Shown: positions 16,385-25,971, numbered from the stretch's first letter. The stretch: 64,000 nucleotides of DNA from Pedobacter chitinilyticus (GCF_003313385.1 NZ_QMHN01000007.1:229045-293044); one strand, 5' to 3'. Notes: a model not told the origin generated them from the sequence alone. Numbers and translations are program-made.

Positions 16385-18610
16385 ATGACACACTTACCGG
16401 TACTCATTGCAGACTTAGGATTAATACTTGCAGCAGGTGGTATCACCACTATTATTTTCAAAAAAATTAAACAGCCATTGGTTTTGGGCTATATCATTGC
16501 AGGCCTTCTAGTTGGCCCGCATTTTAAATTTACGCCAACCGTTTCCGACAATGCCAACATTACCATTTGGGCCGAAATTGGGGTAATTTTCTTGCTTTTT
16601 AGCCTTGGTTTAGAATTTAGCTTCAAGAAACTGGTAAAAGTTGGAGGCTCCTCGTCAATTACAGCGTTGGTAGAGATTATCGGCATGTGTTTGATTGGCT
16701 ATCTTGCAGGCAAACTCATGGGCTGGAAAACGATGGACAGTATTTTCTTAGGTGCCGTCCTCTCCGTTTCTTCAACCACCATCATTATTAGAGCTTTTGA
16801 TGAATTGGGTGTAAAGCATAAAAAGTTTGCCAATTTGGTTTTTGGGGCACTTATTGTAGAAGATTTAGCGGCCATTTTAATCATGGTATTGCTCACCACC
16901 GTAGCTGTAAGTCAGCAATTTGCAGGTGCTGATATGTTGATTTCTATCCTTAAATTAAGTTTTTTCCTTATTCTTTGGTTCTTAGGTGGTATTTTCATTA
17001 TCCCAACATTTTTAAAGCTTACCAAAAAACTCATGAACGACGAGATGCTCCTAGTAGTGTCTTTAGCTTTATGTTTAGTAATGGTAATTTTGGCAGTAAA
17101 AGTAGGTTTCTCTCCTGCCTTGGGAGCTTTCATCATGGGATCTATTTTAGCAGAAACTACGCAAGCAGAAAAAATTGAGCATCTCACGAAGTCCGTTAAA
17201 GACTTATTTGGAGCCATTTTCTTTGTATCGGTAGGCATGCTGATTGATCCTAAAATATTATTCGCCTACTGGCAACCAATCTTGATTATTACAGGCATCA
17301 CCATTGTAGGTAAATTGATTACCACAGGAAGTGGTGCTTTATTATCGGGCCAGCCCTTAAAAACATCGGTACAAACAGGATTGAGCTTAACCCAAATTGG
17401 AGAGTTCTCCTTCATTATCGCTACACTAGGCTTAAGCCTAAAAGTAACTAGCGATTTCTTATATCCTATTACGGTAGCTGTATCAGCCATCACCACCTTT
17501 ACTACCCCCTACCTCATTAAATATTCCGAAAATTTCTATAACTTTTTGGCCAAGATACTCCCTCAAAAATGGTTAGATGCCATTAGTCGATATAGTAGCA
17601 GTACGGAGGGTATTACTACTTTGAGCGACTGGAAGGTTTTGTTGAGGTCATACATTGTAAATACCATTATCCACTCGGTAATCATCATCGCCGTTATATT
17701 TTTGGCTTCGCGTTACTTACACCCATTTATTGAGAACAATATTACCAATGGCAAAAACGGTGTCATTATAAATGTAATCATTTCGTTCTTGATCATGTCG
17801 CCATTTTTATGGGCCTTATCTATTAAAAGGATTGAAAAAACAGCCTATTCTCACCTTTGGCTTAATAAAAAATATACCCGCGGACCACTAATTGCCATCG
17901 AAATTTTCAGAATTGCCTTAGGGATCTTTTTTGTAGGCTTCTTGATGTACGAGTTTTTCGATACTTGGATTGCTGCAGGCATTGCATTAGGCCTAATCAT
18001 CTTGGTGATGATTATCTTCTCACGTAAACTACAGAGCTTTTACGAGCGTATGGAAAACCGATTCTTTTACAATCTTAACGCAAGAGAAGCGGCAAAAAAA
18101 CAACCTGAAATTTTACCTTGGGACACCCACTTGTTGGAACTTACGGTAGCACCAGAATCGAAATTGGTGGGACAAACCTTGGTAGATTTAGCCGTACGAG
18201 AAAAATACGGCATCAATATCGCCATGATTGAGCGGGGAAAGATCATGATTCCTACCCCAAAACGAGATGAACGTCTGTATCCTAACGACAAAGTTCTGGT
18301 GATTGGAACGGATGATCAATTGGCCAGTGTTAAACATCTTTTTGACGGCGAAAACGTGGAAATTGATGAAGAAGAAAGTTTCCCGAAACAAGACATGTCA
18401 CTGCAAAAGATTGTCATCAACAGTAAATCGCCAGTATTTGGGCAAACCATTAGAGACAGTGGAATTAGGGAAAAAACCCAAGGTTTGGTAGTAGGTATAG
18501 AAAGAAATGGCCAACGTATTTTAAACCCAGATTCAAACCTTGTTTTTGAAAATGAGGACATTGTTTGGATTGTTGGAAACAATAAGCGCATTCCAGAGCT
18601 ATTGAAATAA
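16385..18610 (+). CDS. CPA2 monovalent cation:proton antiporter with two RCK_C domains
   Basis: 741 residues. Residues 1-380 form a Na+/H+-exchanger domain of the CPA2 (Kef/YbaL-like) type, with GLLVGPHF, LFSLGLEFSFKKL, VEDLAAI and FFVSVGMLIDP. A further hydrophobic block (about 415-550) follows. The cytoplasmic tail has two RCK_C/TrkA_C domains (about 563-645 and 655-741, each with a G-x-x-(L/I)-x-(D/E)-x-x-(I/V)-R/K pattern). There is no TrkA_N nucleotide-binding domain, unlike KefB/KefC. Likely role: K+ or Na+ efflux and pH homeostasis at the inner membrane, gated by a ligand bound to RCK_C (inference). Confidence 0.9.
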   Translation: MTHLPVLIADLGLILAAGGITTIIFKKIKQPLVLGYIIAGLLVGPHFKFTPTVSDNANITIWAEIGVIFLLFSLGLEFSFKKLVKVGGSSSITALVEIIGMCLIGYLAGKLMGWKTMDSIFLGAVLSVSSTTIIIRAFDELGVKHKKFANLVFGALIVEDLAAILIMVLLTTVAVSQQFAGADMLISILKLSFFLILWFLGGIFIIPTFLKLTKKLMNDEMLLVVSLALCLVMVILAVKVGFSPALGAFIMGSILAETTQAEKIEHLTKSVKDLFGAIFFVSVGMLIDPKILFAYWQPILIITGITIVGKLITTGSGALLSGQPLKTSVQTGLSLTQIGEFSFIIATLGLSLKVTSDFLYPITVAVSAITTFTTPYLIKYSENFYNFLAKILPQKWLDAISRYSSSTEGITTLSDWKVLLRSYIVNTIIHSVIIIAVIFLASRYLHPFIENNITNGKNGVIINVIISFLIMSPFLWALSIKRIEKTAYSHLWLNKKYTRGPLIAIEIFRIALGIFFVGFLMYEFFDTWIAAGIALGLIILVMIIFSRKLQSFYERMENRFFYNLNAREAAKKQPEILPWDTHLLELTVAPESKLVGQTLVDLAVREKYGINIAMIERGKIMIPTPKRDERLYPNDKVLVIGTDDQLASVKHLFDGENVEIDEEESFPKQDMSLQKIVINSKSPVFGQTIRDSGIREKTQGLVVGIERNGQRILNPDSNLVFENEDIVWIVGNNKRIPELLK

Positions 18611-18667
18611 AGCCGAAAAAACTATATTTACGGTGCCGATGTTATATAATTATTGGCGCAAGCTTCC

Positions 18668-19708
18668 ATGAAAAAAATAGATCGCGATCATAGTGAGTTT
18701 TTAGATGAAATGCTAGATTACTGGCAATCTGAGAAACTGCTAACTGATACCGAGGCACAGAAACTTAAAGACAGCTACGAACCTAAAGCCTTCGATTGGA
18801 GGCGGCTAGCTCAATATTCTTTTTGGATTGCCATGGGCTGTGGGGTGGTAGCACTTAGTGCATTGCTCGTAGATAAATCTTTACTCGATTATCTTAAAAA
18901 CCTGTACAATACGCCCAACATCATCATCAGTATTGTTTCAGCACTATTGGCTGCAGCTTGTTATGTGTTTGGAATTCGCCGAAAGAAGCATAAGCCTCAA
19001 CAAGTTTTCAGTAACGAGGCCATTATTTTTTCGGGCGTAATGCTTACGGCAAATGCAGTAGCCTATTTAGGCAAGGCATTAAACAGCACCAGTAACCATT
19101 TCTCTATACTCATTCTTTTTTCGGTCATCATTTATTTGAGCTTAGCTTATTTCTTTAAATCGAGATTGATTTGGGCATTTGCCCTATTAGCTTTGGGCGC
19201 GTGGTTTGGCACCGAAACTGGCTACCTTTCTAGAGGAAACTGGTATTTTTTAGGACTTAACTATCCGCTAAGGTTTGTGGCTTTTGGTCTTTGCCTTACT
19301 TTCATATCCATATTACTGCGTAGGAGTCAAAAACTCTCCTATTTCTTCGATATCACCTACTTTGGTGGACTACTTTATCTATTTACTTCGTTACTGTTAC
19401 TTTCTGTTTTTGGAAATTATGGCAGCTTAGAAGAATGGTATAGCATTAAACAGATCTCCTTATTTTATTGGGCAATTATTTCTGCTGTGGTTTGTGTGAT
19501 TTCCATTGTTATTGGTTTAAAGAAAAATGACACCATGCTTAGGGAATTTGGGATCATCTTTTTGTTCATCAACCTTTACACCCGATATTTCGAATACTTT
19601 TGGGATAGCTGGCATAAGGCAATATTCTTCTCCGTTTTGGGCATTTCTTTCGTACTGATTGGCCGCAAGGCTGAAAAAATATGGAGCTTGGAATTTATGA
19701 AGAAGTAG
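18668..19708 (+). CDS. DUF2157-like polytopic membrane protein
   Basis: 346 residues from the ATG at 18668; a TTG at 18653 would add five residues. A soluble N-terminus (DYWQSEKLLTDTEAQKLKDSY) resembles the DUF2157 start, followed by nine or ten membrane helices in pairs. No catalytic motif is visible. Families of this kind are uncharacterised inner-membrane proteins. It follows the antiporter gene by 57 bp on the same strand, and is followed by a palindromic repeat that may end the transcript. Confidence 0.7.
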   Translation: MKKIDRDHSEFLDEMLDYWQSEKLLTDTEAQKLKDSYEPKAFDWRRLAQYSFWIAMGCGVVALSALLVDKSLLDYLKNLYNTPNIIISIVSALLAAACYVFGIRRKKHKPQQVFSNEAIIFSGVMLTANAVAYLGKALNSTSNHFSILILFSVIIYLSLAYFFKSRLIWAFALLALGAWFGTETGYLSRGNWYFLGLNYPLRFVAFGLCLTFISILLRRSQKLSYFFDITYFGGLLYLFTSLLLLSVFGNYGSLEEWYSIKQISLFYWAIISAVVCVISIVIGLKKNDTMLREFGIIFLFINLYTRYFEYFWDSWHKAIFFSVLGISFVLIGRKAEKIWSLEFMKK

Positions 19709-19715
19709 ATAACTC

Positions 19716-19748
19716 AAACCTCTTAGGTTTTAAAAACCTAAGAGGTTT
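19716..19748. repeat. Palindromic repeat, 15-bp perfect arms
   Basis: AAACCTCTTAGGTTT at 19716-19730 and its exact inverse at 19734-19748 with a 3-nt loop. Same family as 20870, 47110 and 62533. A second, weaker dyad (CTTACGAAGTTT type) follows at about 19752-19781. Placed just after a stop codon, it could terminate transcription. Confidence 0.85.
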
Positions 19749-19862
19749 AGGCTTACGAAGTTTTAAAAATTTAGTAAGTCTCTCTCAAACTAAATTCAAG
19801 ATTTTGATGATGATTAAGCAATTACATGACTTGCATCAGAAAAAATACACTTAGATAAGCCG

Positions 19863-19870
19863 TATCTTTG
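19863..19870 (+). promoter_or_regulatory. -7 promoter box for the truncated globin gene
   Basis: TATCTTTG, an exact TAnnTTTG match, 19 bp before the globin ATG at 19890. Confidence 0.6.
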
Positions 19871-19889
19871 TATCACAAAGAAATCCAAA

Positions 19890-20282
19890 ATGGCAAGGGC
19901 AGACATTAGCAATATAGAAGACATTCAATTATTGGTTAATACATTTTATTCACGAGTACAAGGAAACGAGCTTTTGGGGCCAATTTTCAATGGCATTTTA
20001 AAGGATAGATGGACTGAGCATTTGGAAAAAATGTATCGCTTTTGGCAAACCATTTTGCTTGAGGTGCCAACCTATTCTGGAAGTCCGTTTCCGCCGCACG
20101 CTAAATTACCTGTAAGCCAGCTTCATTTCGATACCTGGCTACAACTTTGGCATGGCACACTTGATGATTTTTTTGTTGGTGAAAAAGCAGAGGAAGCTAA
20201 ATGGCGAGGCAGCCGAATGGCAGAAATGTTTATGTATAAAATTGACTACTACCGCAACAATAATGCGAAACCATTATTGTAA
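19890..20282 (+). CDS. Truncated haemoglobin (group III type)
   Basis: 130 residues, the usual length of a 2-on-2 globin. It binds haem and probably handles O2, NO or peroxide. The pattern FPPHAKLPVSQLHFDTWLQLW (about 69-89) fits group III, the His in LHFDTWL being the probable proximal haem ligand, and the N-terminal VNTFYSRVQGNELLGPIF is typical helix A/B. It is transcribed alone from a -7 box 19 bp upstream. No reductase or NO-response gene is adjacent. Confidence 0.9.
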   Translation: MARADISNIEDIQLLVNTFYSRVQGNELLGPIFNGILKDRWTEHLEKMYRFWQTILLEVPTYSGSPFPPHAKLPVSQLHFDTWLQLWHGTLDDFFVGEKAEEAKWRGSRMAEMFMYKIDYYRNNNAKPLL

Positions 20283-20413
20283 CAGGCTTCCGCTAGTGTT
20301 TTCATCGTTCTTCATTGGGAAGTAAAGATTAATTCTACAACACTCGCTTTAAGATTGCCTTCCCAAAAATCGGGACAGGCTGTATATTGCAATAACGTCT
20401 TAATACAAAAATC

Positions 20414-20854
20414 ATGAAATCAAAAGTAGAACAGCCTTTAGCACTTATTTGCACTTTTACTTGGATAGGCTTTATATGTTCCATTAGCTTTATGGAGGCT
20501 TGGCTGAAATTTAGAGCTCCTGGGGTTACCTTACCCATTGGTTTAGGTATAGGCCGATTGGTTTTTGCTGCTTTAAACAAAGTGGAATGGGTATTTGCTG
20601 TAGCCATTTTAATCAGTAATATCCGAACGGTTAGAAAAATTAAAATCAGTCCGTTTTATGTGATCGTTGTTTTGATACTGATTTTGCAAACAGTGTGGCT
20701 ATTGCCTGCGCTAGATTCTAGAGCCCTACTTTATATTGAAGCAAAACCCGTTCCTCCTTCTTCGATGCATTTATACTTTGCTATAGCCGAAGGAATTAAG
20801 TTTGTGCTTCTACTTGTTTTCGGAATTAGGCTATTTAAATTGGAAAGAGCATAG
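20414..20854 (+). CDS. Hypothetical four-helix membrane protein
   Basis: 146 residues with four membrane helices (about 8-27, 48-70, 83-102, 121-142). Loops contain SFMEAWLKFRAPGVTLPIGLGIGRLVF and an extracytoplasmic EAKPVPPSSMHLYF. I do not recognise the family with certainty; it resembles small Bacteroidota membrane proteins annotated as hypothetical. It is convergent with lysE, with a palindromic repeat between them. Confidence 0.6.
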   Translation: MKSKVEQPLALICTFTWIGFICSISFMEAWLKFRAPGVTLPIGLGIGRLVFAALNKVEWVFAVAILISNIRTVRKIKISPFYVIVVLILILQTVWLLPALDSRALLYIEAKPVPPSSMHLYFAIAEGIKFVLLLVFGIRLFKLERA

Positions 20855-20869
20855 CTTAAGACTTTCATA

Positions 20870-20946
20870 AAACCTCGCAGGTTTTCGAAACCTACGAGGT
20901 TTCAGGGACAGTAACGACAACAAAAAGATAGTAGCGCACAGCAGGG
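20870..20946. repeat. Partial copy of the compound palindromic element
   Basis: A hairpin with 15-bp arms (20870-20884 and 20888-20902, one mismatch) is followed by a flank (about 20905-20946, containing GACAACAAAAAGAT and GTAGCG) that matches the same-side flank of the 62489-62610 copy. The opposite flank is missing. It lies between convergent genes and may end both transcripts. Confidence 0.75.
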
Positions 20947-20990
20947 CTACCGCACCCAATGGAATACGGCATTTGCTTTTCAAATAAGAT

Positions 20991-21647
20991 TTAAGACCAG
21001 TACGCGATTAATTGTTTGACGATGAGATAAAGCGCCAGGCAATAAAGAAAAATAGCAATCCCTTTATTGATGATGCGGCTACTTAACGTAAATTTCTCTT
21101 GGATGTATTTTGCAAAATAGGCGTAAGCATAAAGGGCCAAACCTGAACCTACACCTGAGCCTATGCTGAAAATCACGAGAGAAAGATAATCAGTAGTGAC
21201 CCACTCGTGCAGGATGATATAGTTGCCAAAAAATAACCAGAACGGGATTTGAACGGGGTTAAGCACGCCCAAAACCAAACCATAAATCACACTGCCTCTT
21301 CTGCTTTCCTCCGTTTCTTTAGGTTGATGTACCTTGTCTCTATTTTTCCAAGCTAAGGTTGCCATTACCAATAGCAATACAATCATAAAAACATCGACCA
21401 AAAAGCTGAGCTTAAAACTACCCACTTTAATGGCTTCAATATCCACATCGCTAGAAACCCAGCGAGCAAAACGCATCATTCCGAAGGTGAAAAATACCTC
21501 TACACAAGAGAAAGCGAGGATAAAGCCCCAAGCTTGGCGCATTCCTCTATTGATGGTTAATCGGGCTAAAGTAAGGTTAATGTTCCCTGGGGGGATGTAC
21601 CCCATCGCATTAAGAGCAACGCCAATTAGAAATTCGAGCAAAAGCAT
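20991..21647 (-). CDS. LysE-family amino-acid exporter-like protein
   Basis: 218 residues, six membrane helices. The LysE/RhtB signature is present near the start (GYIPPGNINLTLARLTINRG) along with the central NPVQIPFWLFFG. Family members export amino acids or similar solutes; the substrate cannot be read from sequence. Its ATG lies 14 bp after the uvrA stop, so the two are probably one transcript from the uvrA promoter. Confidence 0.85.
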   Translation of the reverse strand: MLLLEFLIGVALNAMGYIPPGNINLTLARLTINRGMRQAWGFILAFSCVEVFFTFGMMRFARWVSSDVDIEAIKVGSFKLSFLVDVFMIVLLLVMATLAWKNRDKVHQPKETEESRRGSVIYGLVLGVLNPVQIPFWLFFGNYIILHEWVTTDYLSLVIFSIGSGVGSGLALYAYAYFAKYIQEKFTLSSRIINKGIAIFLYCLALYLIVKQLIAYWS

Positions 21648-21661
21648 AGGTTACGAAGTTA

Positions 21662-24463
21662 CTATTTAAGGTGCGTTTTTAAAAACTGTCCAGTGTAAGA
21701 GTTTTCTACATTCACCAAATCTTCTGGTTTGCCTTCAAAAACTATGCCTCCGCCTTTGTCTCCTCCCTCTGGACCGATATCAATTACCCAATCGGCACTC
21801 TTAATCATGTCCATATTGTGTTCAATCACAATCACAGTGCTGCCTTGCTCTATCAATGTATTTAGTGCTTTCAACAGCTTTTTAATATCGTGGAAATGCA
21901 ATCCAGTGGTAGGCTCATCAAAAATAAAAACCGCTTTTTGTGCATTGTTACCTTTGATTAGGAAAGACGCCAATTTAATCCGTTGCGCTTCACCTCCTGA
22001 TAGTGTATTTGACGATTGTCCTAAATGTACATAGCCCAAACCTACATCAACCAAAGGTTGTAGCTTGGCCATAATTTTTGCCTCTTTAGCAAAAAATGCC
22101 ACGGCTTCATCAATGGTCATATCCAACACATCAGAAACATTTTTGTCCTGATAGGTAACATCTAGTACTTGTTGCTTAAATCTTTTTCCGTTACAGGTTT
22201 CGCAAGGCAGATAAATATCAGCCATGAACTGCATTTCTATCTTTACTTCTCCTTCTCCCTGGCAAACATCACAGCGGCCTCCTTCAACGTTGAATGAAAA
22301 TGCGGAAGGTTTTAATCCTGCTGCTTTAGCCGAGGCCTGCGAAGCATACAAGGTACGGATATCATCCCAAGCTTTTACGTAAGTTACTGGATTGGATCGT
22401 GACGACCTACCAATTGGATTTTGATCCACCATTTCTACTTGGTGTACCAAATCAATATTCCCGAAAATACCATCGTAAGAACCTGTTTGCTCACCAGCAT
22501 AGTTACCAATTGCTTTCTGCAAAGCGGGATATAGAATTCGTTTGACTAAACTCGTTTTTCCAGATCCCGAAACGCCTGTTACGCAAGTAAAAACGCCCAA
22601 AGGAAATTTTACATTGATATTTTTGAGGTTGTTTTCTCTAGCGCCTTTAAGCAGGATATGATCTTGCCAGTTCCTACGTTTTTTAGGAATTTCAATGCTT
22701 TCCGCTCCAGACAGATATCTGCCAGTTAAAGATTTTTTATCTTTAATAATTTGATTATAGGTACCGCTAAATACTAAATTACCTCCCTGGGTACCTGCCT
22801 CGGGACCAATATCAATTAAATGGTCGGCAGCTTTCATCACTTCTTCTTCATGCTCTACTACTAAAACAGTATTGCCCACATTTCTCAGTGATTCAAGTAC
22901 GCCAATGAGTCGGTGCGTATCGCGAGGATGCAAACCAATACTAGGTTCATCCAATACATACACCGAACCTACCAAACTACTTCCCAATGAGGTAGCCAAG
23001 TTTATCCGCTGACTTTCTCCTCCTGAAAGGGTATTTGATAAACGGTTAAGAGTTAAGTATCCTAAACCAACGTTATTTAGATATAAAATGCGGCTACTGA
23101 TTTCAGAAAGCAAACGTTTAGAGATTTTTTGCTCATTAGCCGTTAAATCCAATCCATCAAAAAATGGCAAGATGGTAGAAAGTGGCATTAACACCAATTC
23201 TAAAATAGATTTACCACCTATTTTTACATAAGAAGCATCTTTACGTAAACGTGTGCCCTTACAATCAGGGCAAGTAGTTTTACCACGATAACGTGATAGC
23301 ATTACACGATACTGTATTTTATAAGTTTGCTCTTCGAGCTCTTTAAAGAACTCATCCAAACCTCTGAAATATTTATTTCCTGTCCACAACAATTGTTGTT
23401 GCGCTTCGGTAAGTTCACTGTAAGATCTATGGATAGGGAAATCGAATTTGTCGGCATTTTTAACAAATTGCTTTAGCCAATCGCCCATTTTTTCGCCACG
23501 CCAAGGGGCAATGGCATTATCGTAAACACTTTTACTTTTATCAGGAACAACTAGATCTTCATCTATACCGATGATGTTCCCATAACCTTCGCAACGTTTG
23601 CAAGCCCCATAAGGATTATTGAAACTGAAAAAGTTTGGTGTTGGTTCTTCAAATTTTAAATCGTCTAATTCAAAACGATCGCAAAAGAAGTGCTGTTTGC
23701 CATCATGCTCTACATAACAATCACCTTTGCCTTCAAAAAAAGCGGTTTGTACCGAATCTGCAATGCGGCTTAGGGTTTCATCATCATGTGCTACCACAAT
23801 ACGGTCAATCAGGATAAAAACCTGATCTTCTGCAACCAACTCTTTATCTTGAACAGCATCGTCCTCTAAAATAGCTTCGATCTTTTTAACAGCGCCTAGA
23901 TAAGACACCCTCAAAAAGCCTTTTTGCAGTAAAATGGCTAGCTCTTCTTTGATGGTTCTTTTGTTTTGGGGATGCAGCGGGCAGAAAACCGTTACCACTT
24001 CATCATCAGCCAAGGCAGATACAAAATCAACGACAGTACTTACAGTATCTTTTTTTACCTCGTTACCCGACACTGGGGAATAAGTTCTACCAATTCGAGA
24101 ATAAAGTAGCTTAAGATAATCGTATATTTCTGTGGAAGTTCCAACGGTTGACCTAGGATTTGAAGTGATCACTTTTTGCTCAATGGCAATTGCAGGAGCA
24201 ATGCCTTTGATATAATCAACATCGGGCTTGTTCATACGGCCCATAAATTGACGTGCGTAAGCCGATAGACTTTCTACATACCTCCGCTGGCCTTCGGCAT
24301 ACAATGTATCAAAGGCCAATGAAGACTTGCCCGAGCCCGACATGCCTGTAATGACTACAAATTTGTTTTTAGGAATAGCTACATCAATATTTTTTAAATT
24401 GTGTACCCTAGCCCCTTTAATTAGAATATGTTGATGTGGATCTTTCTCTAGTTCCTTGCTCAT
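21662..24463 (-). CDS. uvrA: Excinuclease ABC subunit A
   Basis: 933 residues. UvrA is the damage-recognition ATPase of nucleotide-excision repair. Two ABC modules are visible: Walker A GMSGSGKSSLAF (about residue 42) and GVSGSGKTSL (about 632), each with an LSGGE signature. Zinc modules show CKRCEGYG with CPDCKG and CDVCQGEG with CETCNG. Motifs such as DEPSIGLHPRD and DEPTTGLHFHD mark the two Walker B regions. Complete, with a -7 box 25 bp upstream; uvrB and uvrC are not in the window. Confidence 0.98.
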   Translation of the reverse strand: MSKELEKDPHQHILIKGARVHNLKNIDVAIPKNKFVVITGMSGSGKSSLAFDTLYAEGQRRYVESLSAYARQFMGRMNKPDVDYIKGIAPAIAIEQKVITSNPRSTVGTSTEIYDYLKLLYSRIGRTYSPVSGNEVKKDTVSTVVDFVSALADDEVVTVFCPLHPQNKRTIKEELAILLQKGFLRVSYLGAVKKIEAILEDDAVQDKELVAEDQVFILIDRIVVAHDDETLSRIADSVQTAFFEGKGDCYVEHDGKQHFFCDRFELDDLKFEEPTPNFFSFNNPYGACKRCEGYGNIIGIDEDLVVPDKSKSVYDNAIAPWRGEKMGDWLKQFVKNADKFDFPIHRSYSELTEAQQQLLWTGNKYFRGLDEFFKELEEQTYKIQYRVMLSRYRGKTTCPDCKGTRLRKDASYVKIGGKSILELVLMPLSTILPFFDGLDLTANEQKISKRLLSEISSRILYLNNVGLGYLTLNRLSNTLSGGESQRINLATSLGSSLVGSVYVLDEPSIGLHPRDTHRLIGVLESLRNVGNTVLVVEHEEEVMKAADHLIDIGPEAGTQGGNLVFSGTYNQIIKDKKSLTGRYLSGAESIEIPKKRRNWQDHILLKGARENNLKNINVKFPLGVFTCVTGVSGSGKTSLVKRILYPALQKAIGNYAGEQTGSYDGIFGNIDLVHQVEMVDQNPIGRSSRSNPVTYVKAWDDIRTLYASQASAKAAGLKPSAFSFNVEGGRCDVCQGEGEVKIEMQFMADIYLPCETCNGKRFKQQVLDVTYQDKNVSDVLDMTIDEAVAFFAKEAKIMAKLQPLVDVGLGYVHLGQSSNTLSGGEAQRIKLASFLIKGNNAQKAVFIFDEPTTGLHFHDIKKLLKALNTLIEQGSTVIVIEHNMDMIKSADWVIDIGPEGGDKGGGIVFEGKPEDLVNVENSYTGQFLKTHLK

Positions 24464-24487
24464 GAATTACCTCTTCGCTGTAATTTA

Positions 24488-24495
24488 CAAAGATA
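24488..24495 (-). promoter_or_regulatory. -7 promoter box for uvrA
   Basis: TATCTTTG on the minus strand, 25 bp before the uvrA start. No LexA-type dyad was recognised. Confidence 0.5.
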
Positions 24496-24914
24496 ACTTA
24501 TTAAGTTGAAAACTATGGGCTGAAAGTCTAAAGCAGCTATTCAATTAAGTGTTAAAACTCTTAACTCTATTTCTAAGATTTCTCTACTGGTTTAACTTCA
24601 AAACTGTTTAAATTAATCCTTGTGTTGGTACAGATCCAAATCAATTATTTATAATTGGTATAAAATTTGACATAATATAGAAAGTCTTTTAACAACATTT
24701 AAACGAGGCAAATGAAATTGACGATCAAAAAGAGACCTATGATTTTAAGGTTTATTGGGCATTTTTACAATTTTTAACAATTTAATTCTTTGAATCTCAC
24801 AAAAAAATGTTTCTTTTGAAATTGTAACACATTAACATTCATTATTCACCAACAAAAATTTAAAAGGAGAAAAGCTATAGATTAAAACTTTTACGTGTTT
24901 ATTATTTAATAAAG
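24496..24914. other. 420-bp A/T-rich intergenic region upstream of sigma factor gene
   Basis: Between the divergent uvrA and ECF sigma genes. I see no convincing gene, repeat or terminator. An AAAAGGAG at about 24861-24868 is not followed by a start codon. No exact TAnnTTTG box precedes the sigma gene, so its promoter may be of another type. Confidence 0.5.
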
Positions 24915-25526
24915 ATGGGTTTAATCAAACACACTCCTATGAGGTTACAGCAGACTAGTGATCAGGATTTGGTGAAGTTATATATCAGCGGTGACGAAGC
25001 CGTGATCGAGGAACTTTTACGTAGGCACAAATCCAAAATTTTCACTTCTATTTACTTATTAGTAAAAGATCAATATTTAGCGGAAGACATTTTTCAAGAC
25101 GCTTTCATCAAGGTCATCAACACGCTTAGGTCTGGACGTTATAACGAAGAAGGCAAATTTTTACCTTGGGTAATGCGTATTGCACACAATTTGGTGATCG
25201 ACTATTTTAGAAAGGAGAAACGTACACCAACCATTACCAGTTCAGATGGTACCGATGTACTTAATCTTATTCAAATTCATGAAGAAAGTGCTGAAGAACG
25301 CATCCTTAGAGAACAAACACATACCGACTTACGCAAAATGATCCATCATTTGCCAGATGAGCAAAAAGAAGTGCTGATAATGCGCCACTATGCAGATTTG
25401 AGCTTTAAAGAAATTGCTGAACTTACGGATGTGAGCATTAACACAGCATTGGGGCGTATGCGTTATGCGCTTAGTAACTTGCGCAAAATGATGAATATTA
25501 AAGAAGTAAGTATCAGCAGAAGCTAA
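24915..25526 (+). CDS. ECF-type RNA polymerase sigma factor
   Basis: 203 residues. Region 2 (about 24-95) has DIFQDAFIKVINTLRSGRY and FLPWVMRIAHNLVIDYFRKEKR; region 4 (about 140-192) has LPDEQKEVLIMRHYADLSFKEIAELTDVSINTALGRMRYAL. It directs RNA polymerase to a specific promoter set. A start at 24939 (MRLQQTSDQDLV) is also possible. No transmembrane anti-sigma gene follows; the next gene encodes a 61-residue soluble protein. The promoter region lacks an exact housekeeping-type -7 box, so autoregulation is possible (inference). Confidence 0.92.
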   Translation: MGLIKHTPMRLQQTSDQDLVKLYISGDEAVIEELLRRHKSKIFTSIYLLVKDQYLAEDIFQDAFIKVINTLRSGRYNEEGKFLPWVMRIAHNLVIDYFRKEKRTPTITSSDGTDVLNLIQIHEESAEERILREQTHTDLRKMIHHLPDEQKEVLIMRHYADLSFKEIAELTDVSINTALGRMRYALSNLRKMMNIKEVSISRS

Positions 25527-25696
25527 GTAACAACAATGTTGCAAATGGATTTATATTAGGCAGACACGCCTATTGCCATTTTTACAAAGGTTTAGCTTTA
25601 TTTTAATAAGCACTTCTAAACTATTTTGATTTTAATACCATAAACATAAAATAAAGGCTATTAGTCGGCGTTTAATTTCTAAACAAAAAGATATAA

Positions 25697-25882
25697 ATGC
25701 GTATGACAAAAACCTTTACTCCAACATCACTAAAAGACCTATCAACCCTCAGCACTTTGGAACAGGAAAATAATCCCGACCAAAAACTGTATGAAGCCAT
25801 TAAACCTAAACTAGATGAGCTATACAGAGAACCATCAGAGGAAACGATAGCAAAGATTTTAAAATACGCTAAAAAGCGTTAG
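25697..25882 (+). CDS. Small conserved-looking acidic/basic protein downstream of sigma factor
   Basis: 61 residues, soluble, no signal or membrane segment. The second half is helix-prone and charged (DQKLYEAIKPKLDELYREPSEETIAKILKYAKKR). I do not recognise the family. It is 170 bp after the sigma gene with a perfect terminator directly behind it, which supports it as a real last gene. A role as partner of the sigma factor is a guess from position only. Confidence 0.6.
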   Translation: MRMTKTFTPTSLKDLSTLSTLEQENNPDQKLYEAIKPKLDELYREPSEETIAKILKYAKKR

Positions 25883-25885
25883 TGC

Positions 25886-25912
25886 AAAGGCCAGCAAATG
25901 CTGGCCTTTTTT
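25886..25912 (+). terminator. Intrinsic terminator of the sigma factor/61-residue gene unit
   Basis: Perfect 10-bp stem AAAGGCCAGC / GCTGGCCTTT with a 4-nt loop and a T tail, 4 bp after the stop of the 61-residue gene. Confidence 0.92.
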
Positions 25913-25963
25913 ATGGATCCCATTATTAACCCTTAGCTGACAAAATCCTATCATAAAAACGGC

Positions 25964-25971
25964 TACCTTTG
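25964..25971 (+). promoter_or_regulatory. -7 promoter box for the MFS gene
   Basis: TACCTTTG, an exact TAnnTTTG match, 26 bp before the ATG. The next base starts a perfect dyad (25971-25995). Confidence 0.6.

Noticed and set aside
19716..19781. CRISPR-like pattern from repeated hairpins
   Set aside because: Palindromes are single and scattered, with no regular spacers and no cas genes.
24712..24768. 18-codon ORF upstream of the sigma factor gene
   Set aside because: Weak context, no promoter box and no conserved features; chance ORFs of this size are common in A/T-rich DNA.
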